This document shows, in pieces, positions 41,325 to 51,238 of a DNA stretch of 64,000 nucleotides. Source of the DNA: Stentor coeruleus (Eukaryota > Ciliophora > Heterotrichea > Heterotrichida > Stentoridae); NCBI GenBank assembly GCA_001970955.1, contig MPUH01000013.1:1-64000 (forward strand). Direction: 5' to 3'. The notes beneath the pieces were generated by a model. It saw only the letters and a list, made by a program, of their open reading frames with translations. It had not been told where the DNA came from and ran no database searches. The first letter of the stretch is position 1. Every line of letters begins with the position of its first letter. The position numbers were made by a program, and so were the translations under genes.

Positions 41325-42089
41325 ATGTTGATAAGCGAAAAAGATAATTTAAATACATTCACTCCTCTAAAAAGAGTGAAAATTGAAGATAAAGAAGCTC
41401 TAATATCCACCGAAAGTAGTTTTCAGTTCACATTATACTGTTCGAATTGCTCAAATTTGCTAAATCATCCAATTCAAAATATATACACCGTACCTGCTAT
41501 TATAGTTTCTCCTTGTGAAATACTACAGAGAACTCCTATAGAAATTGTTTCTCAAGGTAAAATTTACAGCTGCGAAGATTGCGGGAAAAATTATTCTAGA
41601 CCTTCCACTTTAAAGACTCATATGAGAAAACATACCGGTGAAAAGCCATATGCATGTGAAATATGTGAGAAAAGGTTTTCTGAAAAGGGAAACTTGAAAA
41701 CACATATGAGAATGCATACTGGGGAAAAACCATTTAAATGCCCAAACTGTGAGCAAACTTTTACAACCCAAGGACATTTAACTGATCATTGTCGTAGACA
41801 TACTAATGATAGACCTTTTGTGTGTGAATGTGGGCAAAAATTCATGCGATCTAGTACTTTGAAAATACATAAGAGAACACATACAGGGGAAAAACCATAT
41901 AAATGTGATGAGTGCGAAAAGTGTTTTAGTGAGTCAGGAAATCTGAAAATTCACATACGCACCCATACGAATGAAAGACCTTATAAATGTACTTTTATAA
42001 ATTGCACTAAGGCTTTTAAAGCCAAGGGTCATTTACTTGATCACTTAAACAGTAAACAACATTCAAATGCTGAAATACTGAAAGAATAA
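41325..42089 (+). CDS. C2H2 zinc-finger protein, six fingers
   Basis: This 254-residue protein has a 90-residue acidic, Ser/Thr-rich head and six tandem C2H2 fingers (about 83-245) joined by TGEKPY-type linkers, so it probably binds specific DNA. Finger 4 has only one residue between its cysteines (VCECGQ) where two to four are usual. Finger 6 has four between cysteines and five between histidines. I start at the ATG at 41325. An upstream ATG at 41255 opens a 30-codon frame that overlaps this start in another frame and could act as a regulatory upstream frame. A GT...AG stretch of 16 nt (41286-41301) could in principle join them but lacks the usual GTAA start. Confidence 0.88.
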   Translation: MLISEKDNLNTFTPLKRVKIEDKEALISTESSFQFTLYCSNCSNLLNHPIQNIYTVPAIIVSPCEILQRTPIEIVSQGKIYSCEDCGKNYSRPSTLKTHMRKHTGEKPYACEICEKRFSEKGNLKTHMRMHTGEKPFKCPNCEQTFTTQGHLTDHCRRHTNDRPFVCECGQKFMRSSTLKIHKRTHTGEKPYKCDECEKCFSESGNLKIHIRTHTNERPYKCTFINCTKAFKAKGHLLDHLNSKQHSNAEILKE

Positions 42090-42091
42090 CC

Positions 42092-42221
42092 TTAAGATTA
42101 ATTAACTTATATTAGCAATTCTCATATTATATACTTAATATTAAGGGAGTATAGGATTAAGATTAATTAACTTATATTAGCAATTCTCATATTATATACT
42201 TAATATTAAGGGAGTATAGGA
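42092..42221. repeat. Perfect tandem duplication, 2 x 65 bp
   Basis: Copies 42092-42156 and 42157-42221 abut without spacer, immediately after the zinc-finger stop. Real duplication or assembly artefact. Confidence 0.9.
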
Positions 42222-42863
42222 TCGAGAAAATAAGATAAGCTAAGCATATAAAGCAATATAAAATTTGTATCAGAATTCCATAAAAATATAAGAATTTAAA
42301 GTTAAAAGTTAAAAGTCAAAATATGCTAAAAATCATAAGAAAGTATAAAATTTAAACCATTATGGGAAAAACTATTAATATAACTATTTTAACTAAATTA
42401 TTTTATACAGGCTTTGAATTTTATAACAATTATATTCACTCTATTTTTTTTTTTAATCAAAAATTTTTTTTAAGGGAATCAGTAATATACATACTAGCAT
42501 TGTGAAAGTAAGCACATCAAGTTTCAGATATTTAACTATCTTCTTCAAAAAATAATTAATTTTTAAACTTAACTCTCATTACCAAACCTAAAAACTAATA
42601 CAATTCCTATGATTTTCTAATCAAGTTTCATAAAATTCTATCACTTTATCTCCAACATCATAACTTAAAAAAGCCTATCAAACTTATAATAATTATCTAA
42701 AATACTTCAAGGTGTATATTTTAATTATTTGCAATCGTCATAAACTATTTTATAAAAACTATTATAACAAATACAGTTATTTTATGTTTTATTTATTACA
42801 CACAAACACAACTTGAAAACATAAAATAATCACAAAAAAATAATCCAGAAATCTAAATTATTC
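42222..42863. other. Convergent intergenic region
   Basis: AT-rich, with C-rich sequence on the + strand from about 42480, matching the 3' flank of the leftward globin gene. No gene seen. Confidence 0.55.
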
Positions 42864-43220
42864 CTAAATATCAGCGACTATAACACCTCTATAGCTCAAA
42901 AGCATATTAGCTATAAAAGTGATATCTGTATCAGCTACATCTGATTCTTTTAAAGCTGTCCTATAAATATTCACCCATTCATCAAATTCTTCATTAGTTA
43001 TACCCATAGGTCTATGAGAATCCCTCATCGCTACTTCTGATATATGACTATTAGCAACAAGTGTTAACTCAAGAAGTCCAAGAAGCATTTCTTTGATATG
43101 TGAAATACTCTTGTTCATAAAATGATGCCGAGTCAAATCCGAATTTGTCAACCTCTCATATACATTGTTGAGAAAATCACTCCAGAAATCTGCCCCACCA
43201 TATTTTTCAAACAAGTTCAT
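42864..43220 (-). CDS. Truncated haemoglobin A
   Basis: This 118-residue protein fits the ciliate truncated haemoglobins (group I). It opens with NLFEKYGG, as Paramecium haemoglobin opens with SLFEQLGG. It keeps a tyrosine at the B10 position (NVYERL), an aromatic CD1 (RHHF) and the proximal histidine segment SHRPMGITNEEFDEW (compare VHANMGVSNAQF). It ends with a helix matching the family. The distal pocket between is diverged. Roles in the family include oxygen or nitric-oxide handling. It lies 81 nt downstream of the cyclin-dependent kinase on the same strand and is paralogous to the gene at 44515. Confidence 0.82.
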   Translation of the reverse strand: MNLFEKYGGADFWSDFLNNVYERLTNSDLTRHHFMNKSISHIKEMLLGLLELTLVANSHISEVAMRDSHRPMGITNEEFDEWVNIYRTALKESDVADTDITFIANMLLSYRGVIVADI

Positions 43221-43301
43221 TACAATAATAATTATATTTCTTGTTTAAAACCTTTTTTAAGCCATATCAAAAACCTCAAAATGTTCATATAAAAAATCTG
43301 A

Positions 43302-44222
43302 CTAACCAACATTACTTATAAACTCTGAAATATCTCTTAAATAAGGATGATTGAGAGCATCAGCAGCACTAATTCTATTAATAGGGTTCATTTGTAGCAT
43401 TCTATTAAGTAAATCAAACCCTAAGTCATCAATTCTTGGTATAAGTCCTCTAAGATTTTCTCCAGGGTATTTTTCATAATTCCGATTATATTCAGGAAGA
43501 AGGTTTATACCAGGCCATGTTTCTTCATTAGGTGTCCCCATAACTTTAAAGATTTTTTTTAGTTGATCTCCATGAGAAGTTCCTTGAAAAAGTGGAGTCC
43601 CATTGAAAAGTTCTGCGAATATACATCCAACACTCCAAATATCGACACTTGTATTATAATTACGACTACCCATTAACACATCTGGAGGTCGGTACCAGAG
43701 AGTAACTACTTCATTTGTATAACTTCTTACTGGGATACCAAAAGCTCGAGCAAGACCAAAATCTGCTAGTTTTAAAGACCCTTCACGGTTAATAAGTAAA
43801 TTTTGAGGCTTTAAATCACGATGAAGAACTCTATGACTATGACAATGCATTACCCCTTTGACTAATTGATATAAATATGATTTGATTGTACCGTTGTCTA
43901 ACCCTTGACCAGCATATGCATCTAGAAGTTTTTTTAAGTCTTGGTCTAAATACTCAAAAACTAAAGTTAACTTTCTTTCAGTGTGGATTACATCACAGAG
44001 ACTGTATATATTTTACCGCACTATGTTTGGGTGTTTTAGTTCTTTTAGTAATGATATTTCTCTTATTGCTGTACTAGGAATACCTTCATCTTCAGCTTCA
44101 AGTCGTATTTTTTTCAAAGCGACCAATTCTCCAGTTGTTGTGTCTCTAGCTTTGTATACAACTCCATATGTCCCTTCTCCAATTTTTTCGAGTTTCTGAT
44201 ACTTGTCCATTTTAGATTTCAT
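43302..44222 (-). CDS. Cyclin-dependent kinase, PSTAIRE type (one 15-nt intron)
   Basis: Spliced across 44002-44016, this gives 301 residues. It has glycine loop [10 protein letters not shown], catalytic Lys in VALKKIRLE, the cyclin-binding PSTAIRE helix, [19 protein letters not shown] and the T-loop threonine in [14 protein letters not shown]. The inhibitory Thr-Tyr pair in the glycine loop is intact. PSTAIRE is typical of CDK1/CDK2. The RPPDVL motif and T-loop context look more like CDK5, so the class is left open. The intron interrupts an arginine codon (CG|T) just after HPNIV; retained, it stops translation at once. It sits between two haemoglobin genes. Confidence 0.96.
44002..44016 (-). 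other. 15-nt intron in the cyclin-dependent kinase gene
   Basis: On the coding strand GTAAAATATATACAG. The join yields HPNIVRLCDVIH, the expected kinase sequence at this point, which makes this the best-supported intron in the window. Confidence 0.97.
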
Positions 44223-44514
44223 TTTTTATATTATGTCAAAGCTATTATAAGATTTTGTGTATTTTAAGTACAATACACAATCAAGACAAGTTATTTTTGT
44301 TATCTTAAAAAGTGAATTTGAAAAATCTTCCTTTCCAGCATTTTTTGCTGAAGTTCGTGAGAATGCTATACTATAAATTTTTTTTAATCCTATAATTATT
44401 TCCTTACAATTTTCAAATGCATAAAGGTAAATTCTATTCAATACATTAACAAAATATGTATTATTTTAAATACCTTACATTCTTTAGCCATGACAAATAT
44501 AATATTTGTTCCAA

Positions 44515-44871
44515 ATGAACCTATTTGAAAAATATGGTGGGGCTGATTTTTGGAGTGATTTTCTCAATACAGTATATGAGAATTTGACAGCTTCTAAATA
44601 TACTCGGCACCATTTTAGAAGTAAAAATATTTCGCATATCAAAGAAATGCTACTGGCACTTTTAGAATTAACCCTTGCCTCAAATGCTGAAATCTCAGAA
44701 GCTAGTATGAGAGAAGCTCATAGAGATTTAGGAATATCTAATGAAGAGTTTGATGAATGGATTTCTATATATAGACAAGCATTAAGTGATTATAAAGTGG
44801 CAGATCAAGATTGCGTGTATATAATAGACATACTTTCTAGTTACAGAAGATCTATAGTTAGATATATCTAG
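44515..44871 (+). CDS. Truncated haemoglobin B
   Basis: A 118-residue paralogue of the gene at 42864, equal in length and about two-thirds identical by eye. It opens MNLFEKYGGADFWSDF and keeps the B10 tyrosine (TVYENL), CD1 phenylalanine (RHHF) and the proximal His in AHRDLGISNEEFDEW. The start chosen (44515) matches the paralogue exactly; the open frame reaches slightly upstream but without ATG. It points away from the kinase gene, with which it shares a 292-bp divergent promoter region. Confidence 0.82.
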   Translation: MNLFEKYGGADFWSDFLNTVYENLTASKYTRHHFRSKNISHIKEMLLALLELTLASNAEISEASMREAHRDLGISNEEFDEWISIYRQALSDYKVADQDCVYIIDILSSYRRSIVRYI

Positions 44872-45728
44872 ATAATCAAAATTAAGAATCATTAGATAAT
44901 AAAAAATCTGTTTACATCTTTTTAAAACAAAAGATTGTAAAATAACTTTTTTGCCTTTTTTCAATTTTTTTACATGATGTTGTTTAACTTATCATTTTAA
45001 GGATTTGTGTATTACTTTTATTATATTAGACTAAGTATGAAAGAACAGAAATAGAATGTTTTGTTGATTATAATTTTAAGATGTCAATCATCGCTTATTA
45101 TAGTATTTTCATATTTTATCTGTAATAAATAGTATAGTATAAATTTTATAAAATAGTAACAATTTTTCCTAAACTAGCAGTTTGAATAAAAGATAATTTA
45201 ACTTTGGATGATTAGCTTGGATGATGTACAGTTTATATGATAATATATTTTTTTTATGTATATAAAATTACTCATCTAAGTAAAAAATAGGTAATAATTA
45301 TTTACTTAAGAACTTATCTCATGTTTTTATTGGTAAAATATAGGATATGGGAATTAAAAAATTAAGATGTGGGGGAATTATGGGGAATATAAAGTTGTAT
45401 TGAGTTGCTTATTTAATAATTTGTAAACTATAATGATTTTTTTAGGGTGAATAGTTTGATAATCTAATTTAGGGAAAAATAAAAAATTGCAGAAGAGTTT
45501 ATAAGTAGCTGTAGTTAAATAATAATTATACACAAAGCTAGAGGGTAAGTTTTCAAAAAAATACGTTTCTAGATACAAATTTATGATAAAATTTATAAAT
45601 TATCTATGAGCATATATAAAAAATATATTTTACTGTTTTAAATATGATTTTTAATTTTGATTGATACACATATCTTATTTAGCTTAGATTTATTATATTA
45701 AAAGCATAATTTTAATAAATACAAAAAA
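44872..45728. other. Spacer before tRNA-Asn
   Basis: Very AT-rich, with no gene seen. Some short leftward reading frames are AT-biased noise. Confidence 0.55.
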
Positions 45729-45801
45729 CGCTACCAAGTGGGATTGAACCACTGACCTTTAGGTTAACAGCCTAATGCTCTGCCTGCTGAGCTATGGAAG
45801 C
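45729..45801 (-). tRNA. tRNA-Asn(GUU)
   Basis: The anticodon stem TTAGG/CCTAA closes the loop CTGTTAA, giving anticodon GUU. The T arm is AGTGG-TTCAATC-CCACT. The discriminator is G, as usual for asparagine. The acceptor stem GCTTCCA/TGGTAGC has one T-T mismatch at the fourth pair; the rest of the cloverleaf is normal. Confidence 0.92.
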
Positions 45802-46650
45802 TATTTTCTTAACCTTATTCTCATTTTTATACCAATAACAACTTAGTTTTTACTTTTAAACTATGCTTATAGTAGTACATCTTTAAGTTTTATAACAAAT
45901 CTTAACTATTTTTTATGGATTATAAGCAGAAACATTAACTAAAAATTATATTAAAAAACCTTACCCAAGCTTTGAATATAGCAAATAAAAATTAGATTTA
46001 AGGTGAAATAGCTAAAAATCATATGAAATATTTTAAAAAATTTGAAAAGTTTTGTGAGAGAAACAAATATTCTAATAGTCGATGAATTTATGGTTAGTAT
46101 TTATGGTATTTAGTTAAATGTTATATTAAAAGATGATTTTCAGATGTTTTGCTATTAGAGTGTTTGTAGGAATTTATATTTGGTATTATTAAGAGTTAGA
46201 ATACGATTTATAGGATTAAGGATATGTTATGAATAGGTTTAGGAAAATTGAATATGATTGTTTTGGGTTTTGTGTGAAAATCAGAAATATAATAGAGTTT
46301 TTGAGTCGATTATAATTTTTATATACTATTATATTTTTATTGCAAATTGTGTTTGATAATATGATTTTATATAGGAATTAATCTTTAATAATGAGAAGAT
46401 ATAAGATAATTATAAATTTGTTAGTGTAGTTTGGACTTCATAGTATTAAGAATACAAAATATTGTAAATTCACTTATAAACTAGCTTTTTAAGGGTTTGA
46501 ATATGGTTTCTTAAACCAAAGTTTTTAAGTAAATCATCATTAGGTTTTATCTTGAGTATACAACTGTATATAAAAACCTATTTTAACTTATTCTTCAAAA
46601 GATTTGTATTTCATTTAGAGTCTTAAGTAACTTCATAATTTAAAATAATC
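45802..46650. other. Spacer upstream of the dynein-stalk-like gene
   Basis: AT-rich and G/T-rich to about 46320. I looked for upstream exons of a dynein motor and saw none. Confidence 0.55.
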
Positions 46651-47619
46651 ATGGAATTACAAATTCAAGAAGACTATACTCAGATACTCGAAAAAAGTGA
46701 CTCCATACAAGTAATAACCAAACAGCTCGAATCAGAATTCAACAAAGTCCAAAAATCCCTAAAATCTGAATCAAAAAGACTTGACCGTTTAGCCTCCCAA
46801 TTACAACTTACAAAACAGCAAATCGAACTATACACCAAAGAAGCTGAAAAAGCTCTTGAAGACCTAAAAGACACAAACTGGAGAATAACAAAAGAGCTAT
46901 GCAGTGAGCTTAGAAAAATAAGCAACCCTTCTAAAACTCTTATAGATGTCTGCGAAAAAATCATGCTAGTTTTAGACCAAAATGAAAAAACTTTCCAGAG
47001 CTTTAAAGCTTTAACCAAAAATTTCTCCTTATTCAAAACCCTTATGAGTTTTATCCAAACACAAAACTTATCTGATTCGCTTATAAACAGTATTTTACCA
47101 ATATGGAAAAATCAAACTATTGTTCAAGCTAAGTTATATAAAATTAGCAAATGTGGATGTTTACTTGCTTTATGGATTACATTATTAGTTGAACATAATT
47201 TGAAAACAGAAACTATTAATTCATCTAAACGTAAAATTCCTGAACTTGATCAAAAAATCAATGCCTCTAAGACAATGTTATCTGGATTAGAAAAACAAAT
47301 GGAGATTATAAATGAGATGTTGTCTAGAAAAAAAAGTGAATTTGAAAATAGACCTGATATAGCACATGAAGAATTTACTGCACGATTTGACTTCTTTGGA
47401 AGTTGCCAAAAATGTGATAAGGAAAATGATACTAGGGCAAAAAAACAAAGCGTTTTATGTGAGATTGATCCTAACCTTATGCCGAATATTAGCTTTCCGA
47501 ATTTTGCTGATCCTCATTTATATGATGAAAACTCTATTAAGATGATTGAACACAATATAATATATGAGGGAAAGCATGACGATACTGGATGTTTTAGGAT
47601 TAAGTTTTTTTGCTTATAA
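46651..47619 (+). CDS. Free-standing dynein-stalk-like protein
   Basis: This 322-residue protein reads like the stalk and microtubule-binding tip of a dynein heavy chain, without any motor. A coiled coil (about 15-80) leads to ELRKISNPSKTLIDVCEKIMLVL, matching the dynein block with conserved Asn-Pro and a following hydrophobic helix. Then come FKTLMSF, SLINSILPIW and KISKCGCLLALWITLLVEHN, which correspond to the tip helices and the Ser-x-Ala-Cys...Trp end. A return coiled coil follows (about 195-240). The last 80 residues (with CQKC) have no dynein counterpart. No AAA+ segment lies on either side, so it is a stand-alone gene. It may bind microtubules, or the tip may be co-opted as an adaptor. 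Confidence 0.75.
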   Translation: MELQIQEDYTQILEKSDSIQVITKQLESEFNKVQKSLKSESKRLDRLASQLQLTKQQIELYTKEAEKALEDLKDTNWRITKELCSELRKISNPSKTLIDVCEKIMLVLDQNEKTFQSFKALTKNFSLFKTLMSFIQTQNLSDSLINSILPIWKNQTIVQAKLYKISKCGCLLALWITLLVEHNLKTETINSSKRKIPELDQKINASKTMLSGLEKQMEIINEMLSRKKSEFENRPDIAHEEFTARFDFFGSCQKCDKENDTRAKKQSVLCEIDPNLMPNISFPNFADPHLYDENSIKMIEHNIIYEGKHDDTGCFRIKFFCL

Positions 47620-48158
47620 CTAGATGTAAAATGATTTATGATAGTATAGAATAGATTATTGGTTTTCAATTTCTAATAAAATATCTTCATCTAATGCATA
47701 ATTTATTTATTTTCTATCTATCTAACATGTGATTTATCATCTCCAATGTTTGAAATATTTTTTTTCAAAATCTTTCTCTGGAATCATTGTTGTTCATATA
47801 CAACAGCCCATAATGATTAAAATAATTCATTCTACACAAGCAAATTATATTTTTTTAATTAGACATAACTTCACAAATCATCTTATTACCAAAACTCAAT
47901 ATAACTTTTTAATTAGACATAACTTCACAAATCATCTTATTACCAAAACTCAATATAACCCAGCAATTATATACAAGTTTTTACATAAAAGTTCCTCTAA
48001 TAAGCATCTTCTAATTAATATTCTTATATTTTAAAGCAAAATATATGCCAACAACCACAAAAAATCTCCCAAAAATCATAAATTTCCCATATTTATCCAA
48101 AACTATCTATAAAAAGTCTTAAAACTCCACAAATCATCCTATCCTCTCTCTAAATTAT
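47620..48158. other. Convergent intergenic region with a tandem duplication
   Basis: AT-rich at first, then A/C-rich from about 47720. A 101-codon frame here merely runs across the 54-bp duplication. Confidence 0.55.
47852..47959. repeat. Perfect tandem duplication, 2 x 54 bp
   Basis: Copies 47852-47905 and 47906-47959 abut exactly. The unit length is a multiple of three, so it lengthens a spurious reading frame. Confidence 0.92.
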
Positions 48159-49535
48159 TTAATTAAACTCAGCTTCTTTGCTCCATGACAAATACGGTTC
48201 TGGTTCAAAATCCGGTTCTTCAATAATCCCCCTTCCAAAAGCTAATACAAAAATCCCAGGCAGCGGTACCATAGCAACAACAAGCCACAAAGCCCAGCAT
48301 TTTCTTTCCCCATTTTCAGGACAAAATTCATTAAGTAATCCACCACCTAAAATTCCACTACAAATCATAATAACAATAGTAACAATCCCAGCAAGTGATA
48401 TAATAAATCCTTCTTTACCTTTATGTGATTTTTCAAAAATATATTCAAGTAATCTTGGATTATACATACTTTCAGCAATTGAAGATATAAGTATATAACT
48501 TAAAATAGTAAAATAACTAGCACCAAACATTAATGGAACAACAGCTAAAACACCTATTATTCCTGCAATAATAAAAACTTCATAAGCTGTAAAATAATAT
48601 ATTGAAAAAGTAAACACAGGGAGAAATGTTATAAGTAAAACTTGGTTTATAATAATCATAAGTCCATAATGTTTATCAGTTCCTAAATCTCTACTCATAT
48701 ATAATGGTAAAGCTATAGCTTGTTGAAATGTAATTGATTTTATTATAAGGACTATTGATAATACTGAGATTAGGCGCCAGAATTTTTTTGTAACTAAAGT
48801 TTCTCTTATGAATTCCCAGTTGGATTTTTCTTGAGCTCGTTGGGTTGAGATTTCACGTTCTGCAGATGATGAGAAGTCTAGTTGACGGAGAAAACAACTG
48901 AGGATTAAAGCGATTATGGAGTTGATTGCACAGTATATGAAAATTATACGGAAGGTGCTGAAATCTTTACCACCACTGATCATTAGGAGTTCTATAAGAA
49001 TACCCCCGATTATTAGAGAAATATAAGAAAGCATGGAATATAAGGATAAAGCTAGGGTTCGATAATGTGGTTCAGTGTAGTATTTTATCCCTACTTCTAA
49101 TCCTGATGCTAATAATGAGATACTAAATGCTCCTGGGAACATTAAAATTAAAGCTGATATTAAAAGGTCATCGTATAAGGCAATTACAAGAAATGGTAAA
49201 CACGCGGTTAAGCTTCCAAGAATTAGAGTGTATCTTATGCCATATCTGTCATTAAATGATCCAAATATTATAAAAAACACAAGGCCGGGAATACCAATAA
49301 CAGCAAAGGCTATGCATAAATAGAGGTCAGAATAATTCTTGACTTCTGTTATGTAAATTGATAGGGCTGATATAAAAGTGGAAAAACTCCCGTAAAGACA
49401 GAATTTTATGGTGAATAAAAGCCAAAGGTCTCTAGGAGCTTTGAGAAGGTCAGAGAAACTTTTTTTGTATCTCTCGAAAGATCCTGGGGGTTCATAAGTT
49501 TCTTCAATTAGAGGCTTTTCTTCAGGATTTTTCAT
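48159..49535 (-). CDS. MFS transporter (tandem copy 1)
   Basis: This 458-residue protein has about twelve membrane segments in the major facilitator pattern. The motif A loop between segments 2 and 3 reads GSFNDRYGIRYT. A central cytosolic loop (about 225-250) separates the halves. Substrate cannot be read from sequence. It closely resembles the next gene upstream (49743-51125): the same PRDLWLLF/IKFCLYGSFSTF opening and the same layout throughout, so the pair is a tandem duplication. Both lie on the minus strand with about 200 bp between. Confidence 0.9.
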   Translation of the reverse strand: MKNPEEKPLIEETYEPPGSFERYKKSFSDLLKAPRDLWLLFTIKFCLYGSFSTFISALSIYITEVKNYSDLYLCIAFAVIGIPGLVFFIIFGSFNDRYGIRYTLILGSLTACLPFLVIALYDDLLISALILMFPGAFSISLLASGLEVGIKYYTEPHYRTLALSLYSMLSYISLIIGGILIELLMISGGKDFSTFRIIFIYCAINSIIALILSCFLRQLDFSSSAEREISTQRAQEKSNWEFIRETLVTKKFWRLISVLSIVLIIKSITFQQAIALPLYMSRDLGTDKHYGLMIIINQVLLITFLPVFTFSIYYFTAYEVFIIAGIIGVLAVVPLMFGASYFTILSYILISSIAESMYNPRLLEYIFEKSHKGKEGFIISLAGIVTIVIMICSGILGGGLLNEFCPENGERKCWALWLVVAMVPLPGIFVLAFGRGIIEEPDFEPEPYLSWSKEAEFN

Positions 49536-49551
49536 TATTTATTACAAAAGA

Positions 49552-49638
49552 TTGGTTATTTTATAATTTTTTTTGAACTATTGATATTATATGAGTTTGG
49601 TTATTTTATAATTTTTTTTGAACTATTGATATTATATG
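49552..49638. repeat. Direct repeat, 2 x 42 bp, period 45
   Basis: Copies 49552-49593 and 49597-49638 are identical and lie in the spacer between the two MFS genes, just upstream of copy 1. Confidence 0.9.
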
Positions 49639-49742
49639 CCTTTGAAATTAGTGATATTTTATAAACAAGAAATTATTTTTTTTGCAAAAATATCATTTAA
49701 TTGTGAATTTTAAGCTAAATATATTCAAAGAACTTAATTATT

Positions 49743-51125
49743 TTAATAGTGTTTAGCCTCACTTGCAAATGAAACAAATGGCTGTGCTTCAAATAATGGC
49801 TCTTCTAGATATTTTCTTGCTAAAAAAAGTACTAAAAGACCAGGTAAGGGTATTACACCAATAATAAGCCACATAAGCCAACAATGCCTTTGGCCATCCT
49901 CAGGACAAAAATCGCCTAAAAGTATTCCACCCACAATTCCACTTAATATTGTCCCTAATATAGTAATAAGTCCCACTAAAGCTATCATAATTCCTTCTTT
50001 ACCTTTCGGCGACACTTCAAACGCATACTCAACCAATCTTGGGCTATACAAACTTTCTGCTAATGAAGATAAAACAATATAAGAAACAATTGTATAATAA
50101 TTCGCCCCATAAATAAACGGCAAAACTGAAATCACTGCAATCGATCCTCCTATTATAAAAATATCATAAGCCGCATAAAAGTAAATCAAATATGAAAACA
50201 ATGGTAAAGTTATAATAATAATCACTTGATTTAAAACAATCATAAACCCATAATTCGAATCATCTCCCATATCTCTATACATATAAATAGGTAAAACAAT
50301 AGATTGTTGAAAGAAAATAATTTTTATCAATAACAATATAAATATAACCGCAGCAAATCTCCAGAATTTTTTCGTAACAATAGTCTCTCTTATAAAAGTC
50401 CAATTAGATTTATTAAAAGCTTTTTTAGTACTAACTTCAACTTCTTCAAATGTTGAATAATCTAATTGTCTAAGAAAATAGCTTAAAACTAAAGCAATCA
50501 TACAATTAATAGCGCAATATAAGAAAATTATCCTAAAAGTTGAATAATCTTTATCGCCTATATACATAAGGATTTGTAACAGAAGTCCTCCACCAATAAG
50601 AGAAATATATGAAATTGCTGAGTAAAAAGATAAGGCTAGGGTTCGATAATGAATATGAGTATAATATTTAATACCTGTTTCTAAAGCTGAACCTAATAAA
50701 GCTATACTAAAAGATCCTGGGATCATCATAACTATAATATTGATGTATATATTCCTATTGAATGAGATGACTATAAAAGGGATTGATGCGGCAAATGATC
50801 CGATGATTAAAGTGAATCTAATTCCATACCTATCATTGAAAGATCCAAATAGAATAATAAACACAAGCCCTGATCCACCGATCAACCCAAAGGCTAAACT
50901 TAATGTTCCATCAGAATACCCTTCAACTTCAGTTATGTAGATAGCAAGTGCAGATAAAAATGTTGAAAAACTCCCATAAAGACAAAATTTAATAATAAAC
51001 AACAGCCAAAGATCCCTGGGTGCTTTAAATAAATCCCCATAACTCTTTTTATACATCTCCATAGGACTCATTGGTATATATTTATCTTCCTTCAATGGGA
51101 CTTCCTCAGGTTCCATCATTTTCAT
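49743..51125 (-). CDS. MFS transporter (tandem copy 2)
   Basis: A 460-residue paralogue of the neighbouring MFS gene, collinear along its length. It has motif A GSFNDRYGIRFT, about twelve membrane segments and a C-terminal tail rich in Glu and Phe. The N-terminal cytosolic part shares MEPEEVPL-type and PRDLWLLF sequence with copy 1. Two closely spaced ATG codons (51125 and 51119) could both serve as starts. Codons here are more C-rich toward the 5' end, like other leftward genes. Substrate unknown. Confidence 0.9.
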   Translation of the reverse strand: MKMMEPEEVPLKEDKYIPMSPMEMYKKSYGDLFKAPRDLWLLFIIKFCLYGSFSTFLSALAIYITEVEGYSDGTLSLAFGLIGGSGLVFIILFGSFNDRYGIRFTLIIGSFAASIPFIVISFNRNIYINIIVMMIPGSFSIALLGSALETGIKYYTHIHYRTLALSFYSAISYISLIGGGLLLQILMYIGDKDYSTFRIIFLYCAINCMIALVLSYFLRQLDYSTFEEVEVSTKKAFNKSNWTFIRETIVTKKFWRFAAVIFILLLIKIIFFQQSIVLPIYMYRDMGDDSNYGFMIVLNQVIIIITLPLFSYLIYFYAAYDIFIIGGSIAVISVLPFIYGANYYTIVSYIVLSSLAESLYSPRLVEYAFEVSPKGKEGIMIALVGLITILGTILSGIVGGILLGDFCPEDGQRHCWLMWLIIGVIPLPGLLVLFLARKYLEEPLFEAQPFVSFASEAKHY

Positions 51126-51238
51126 ATTATTTGATTAAAATCTTATAATCACTTAACTTCGAATTTAATGTTTTTTATAAGAAAAATTCTTAAACCTTTT
51201 AATATTTTCCACTATATATTTTCAAACTTTATTACTAC

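Noticed and set aside
47729-48034. 101-codon rightward frame
   Set aside because: Kept open only because the 54-bp tandem duplication is a multiple of three; no protein features.
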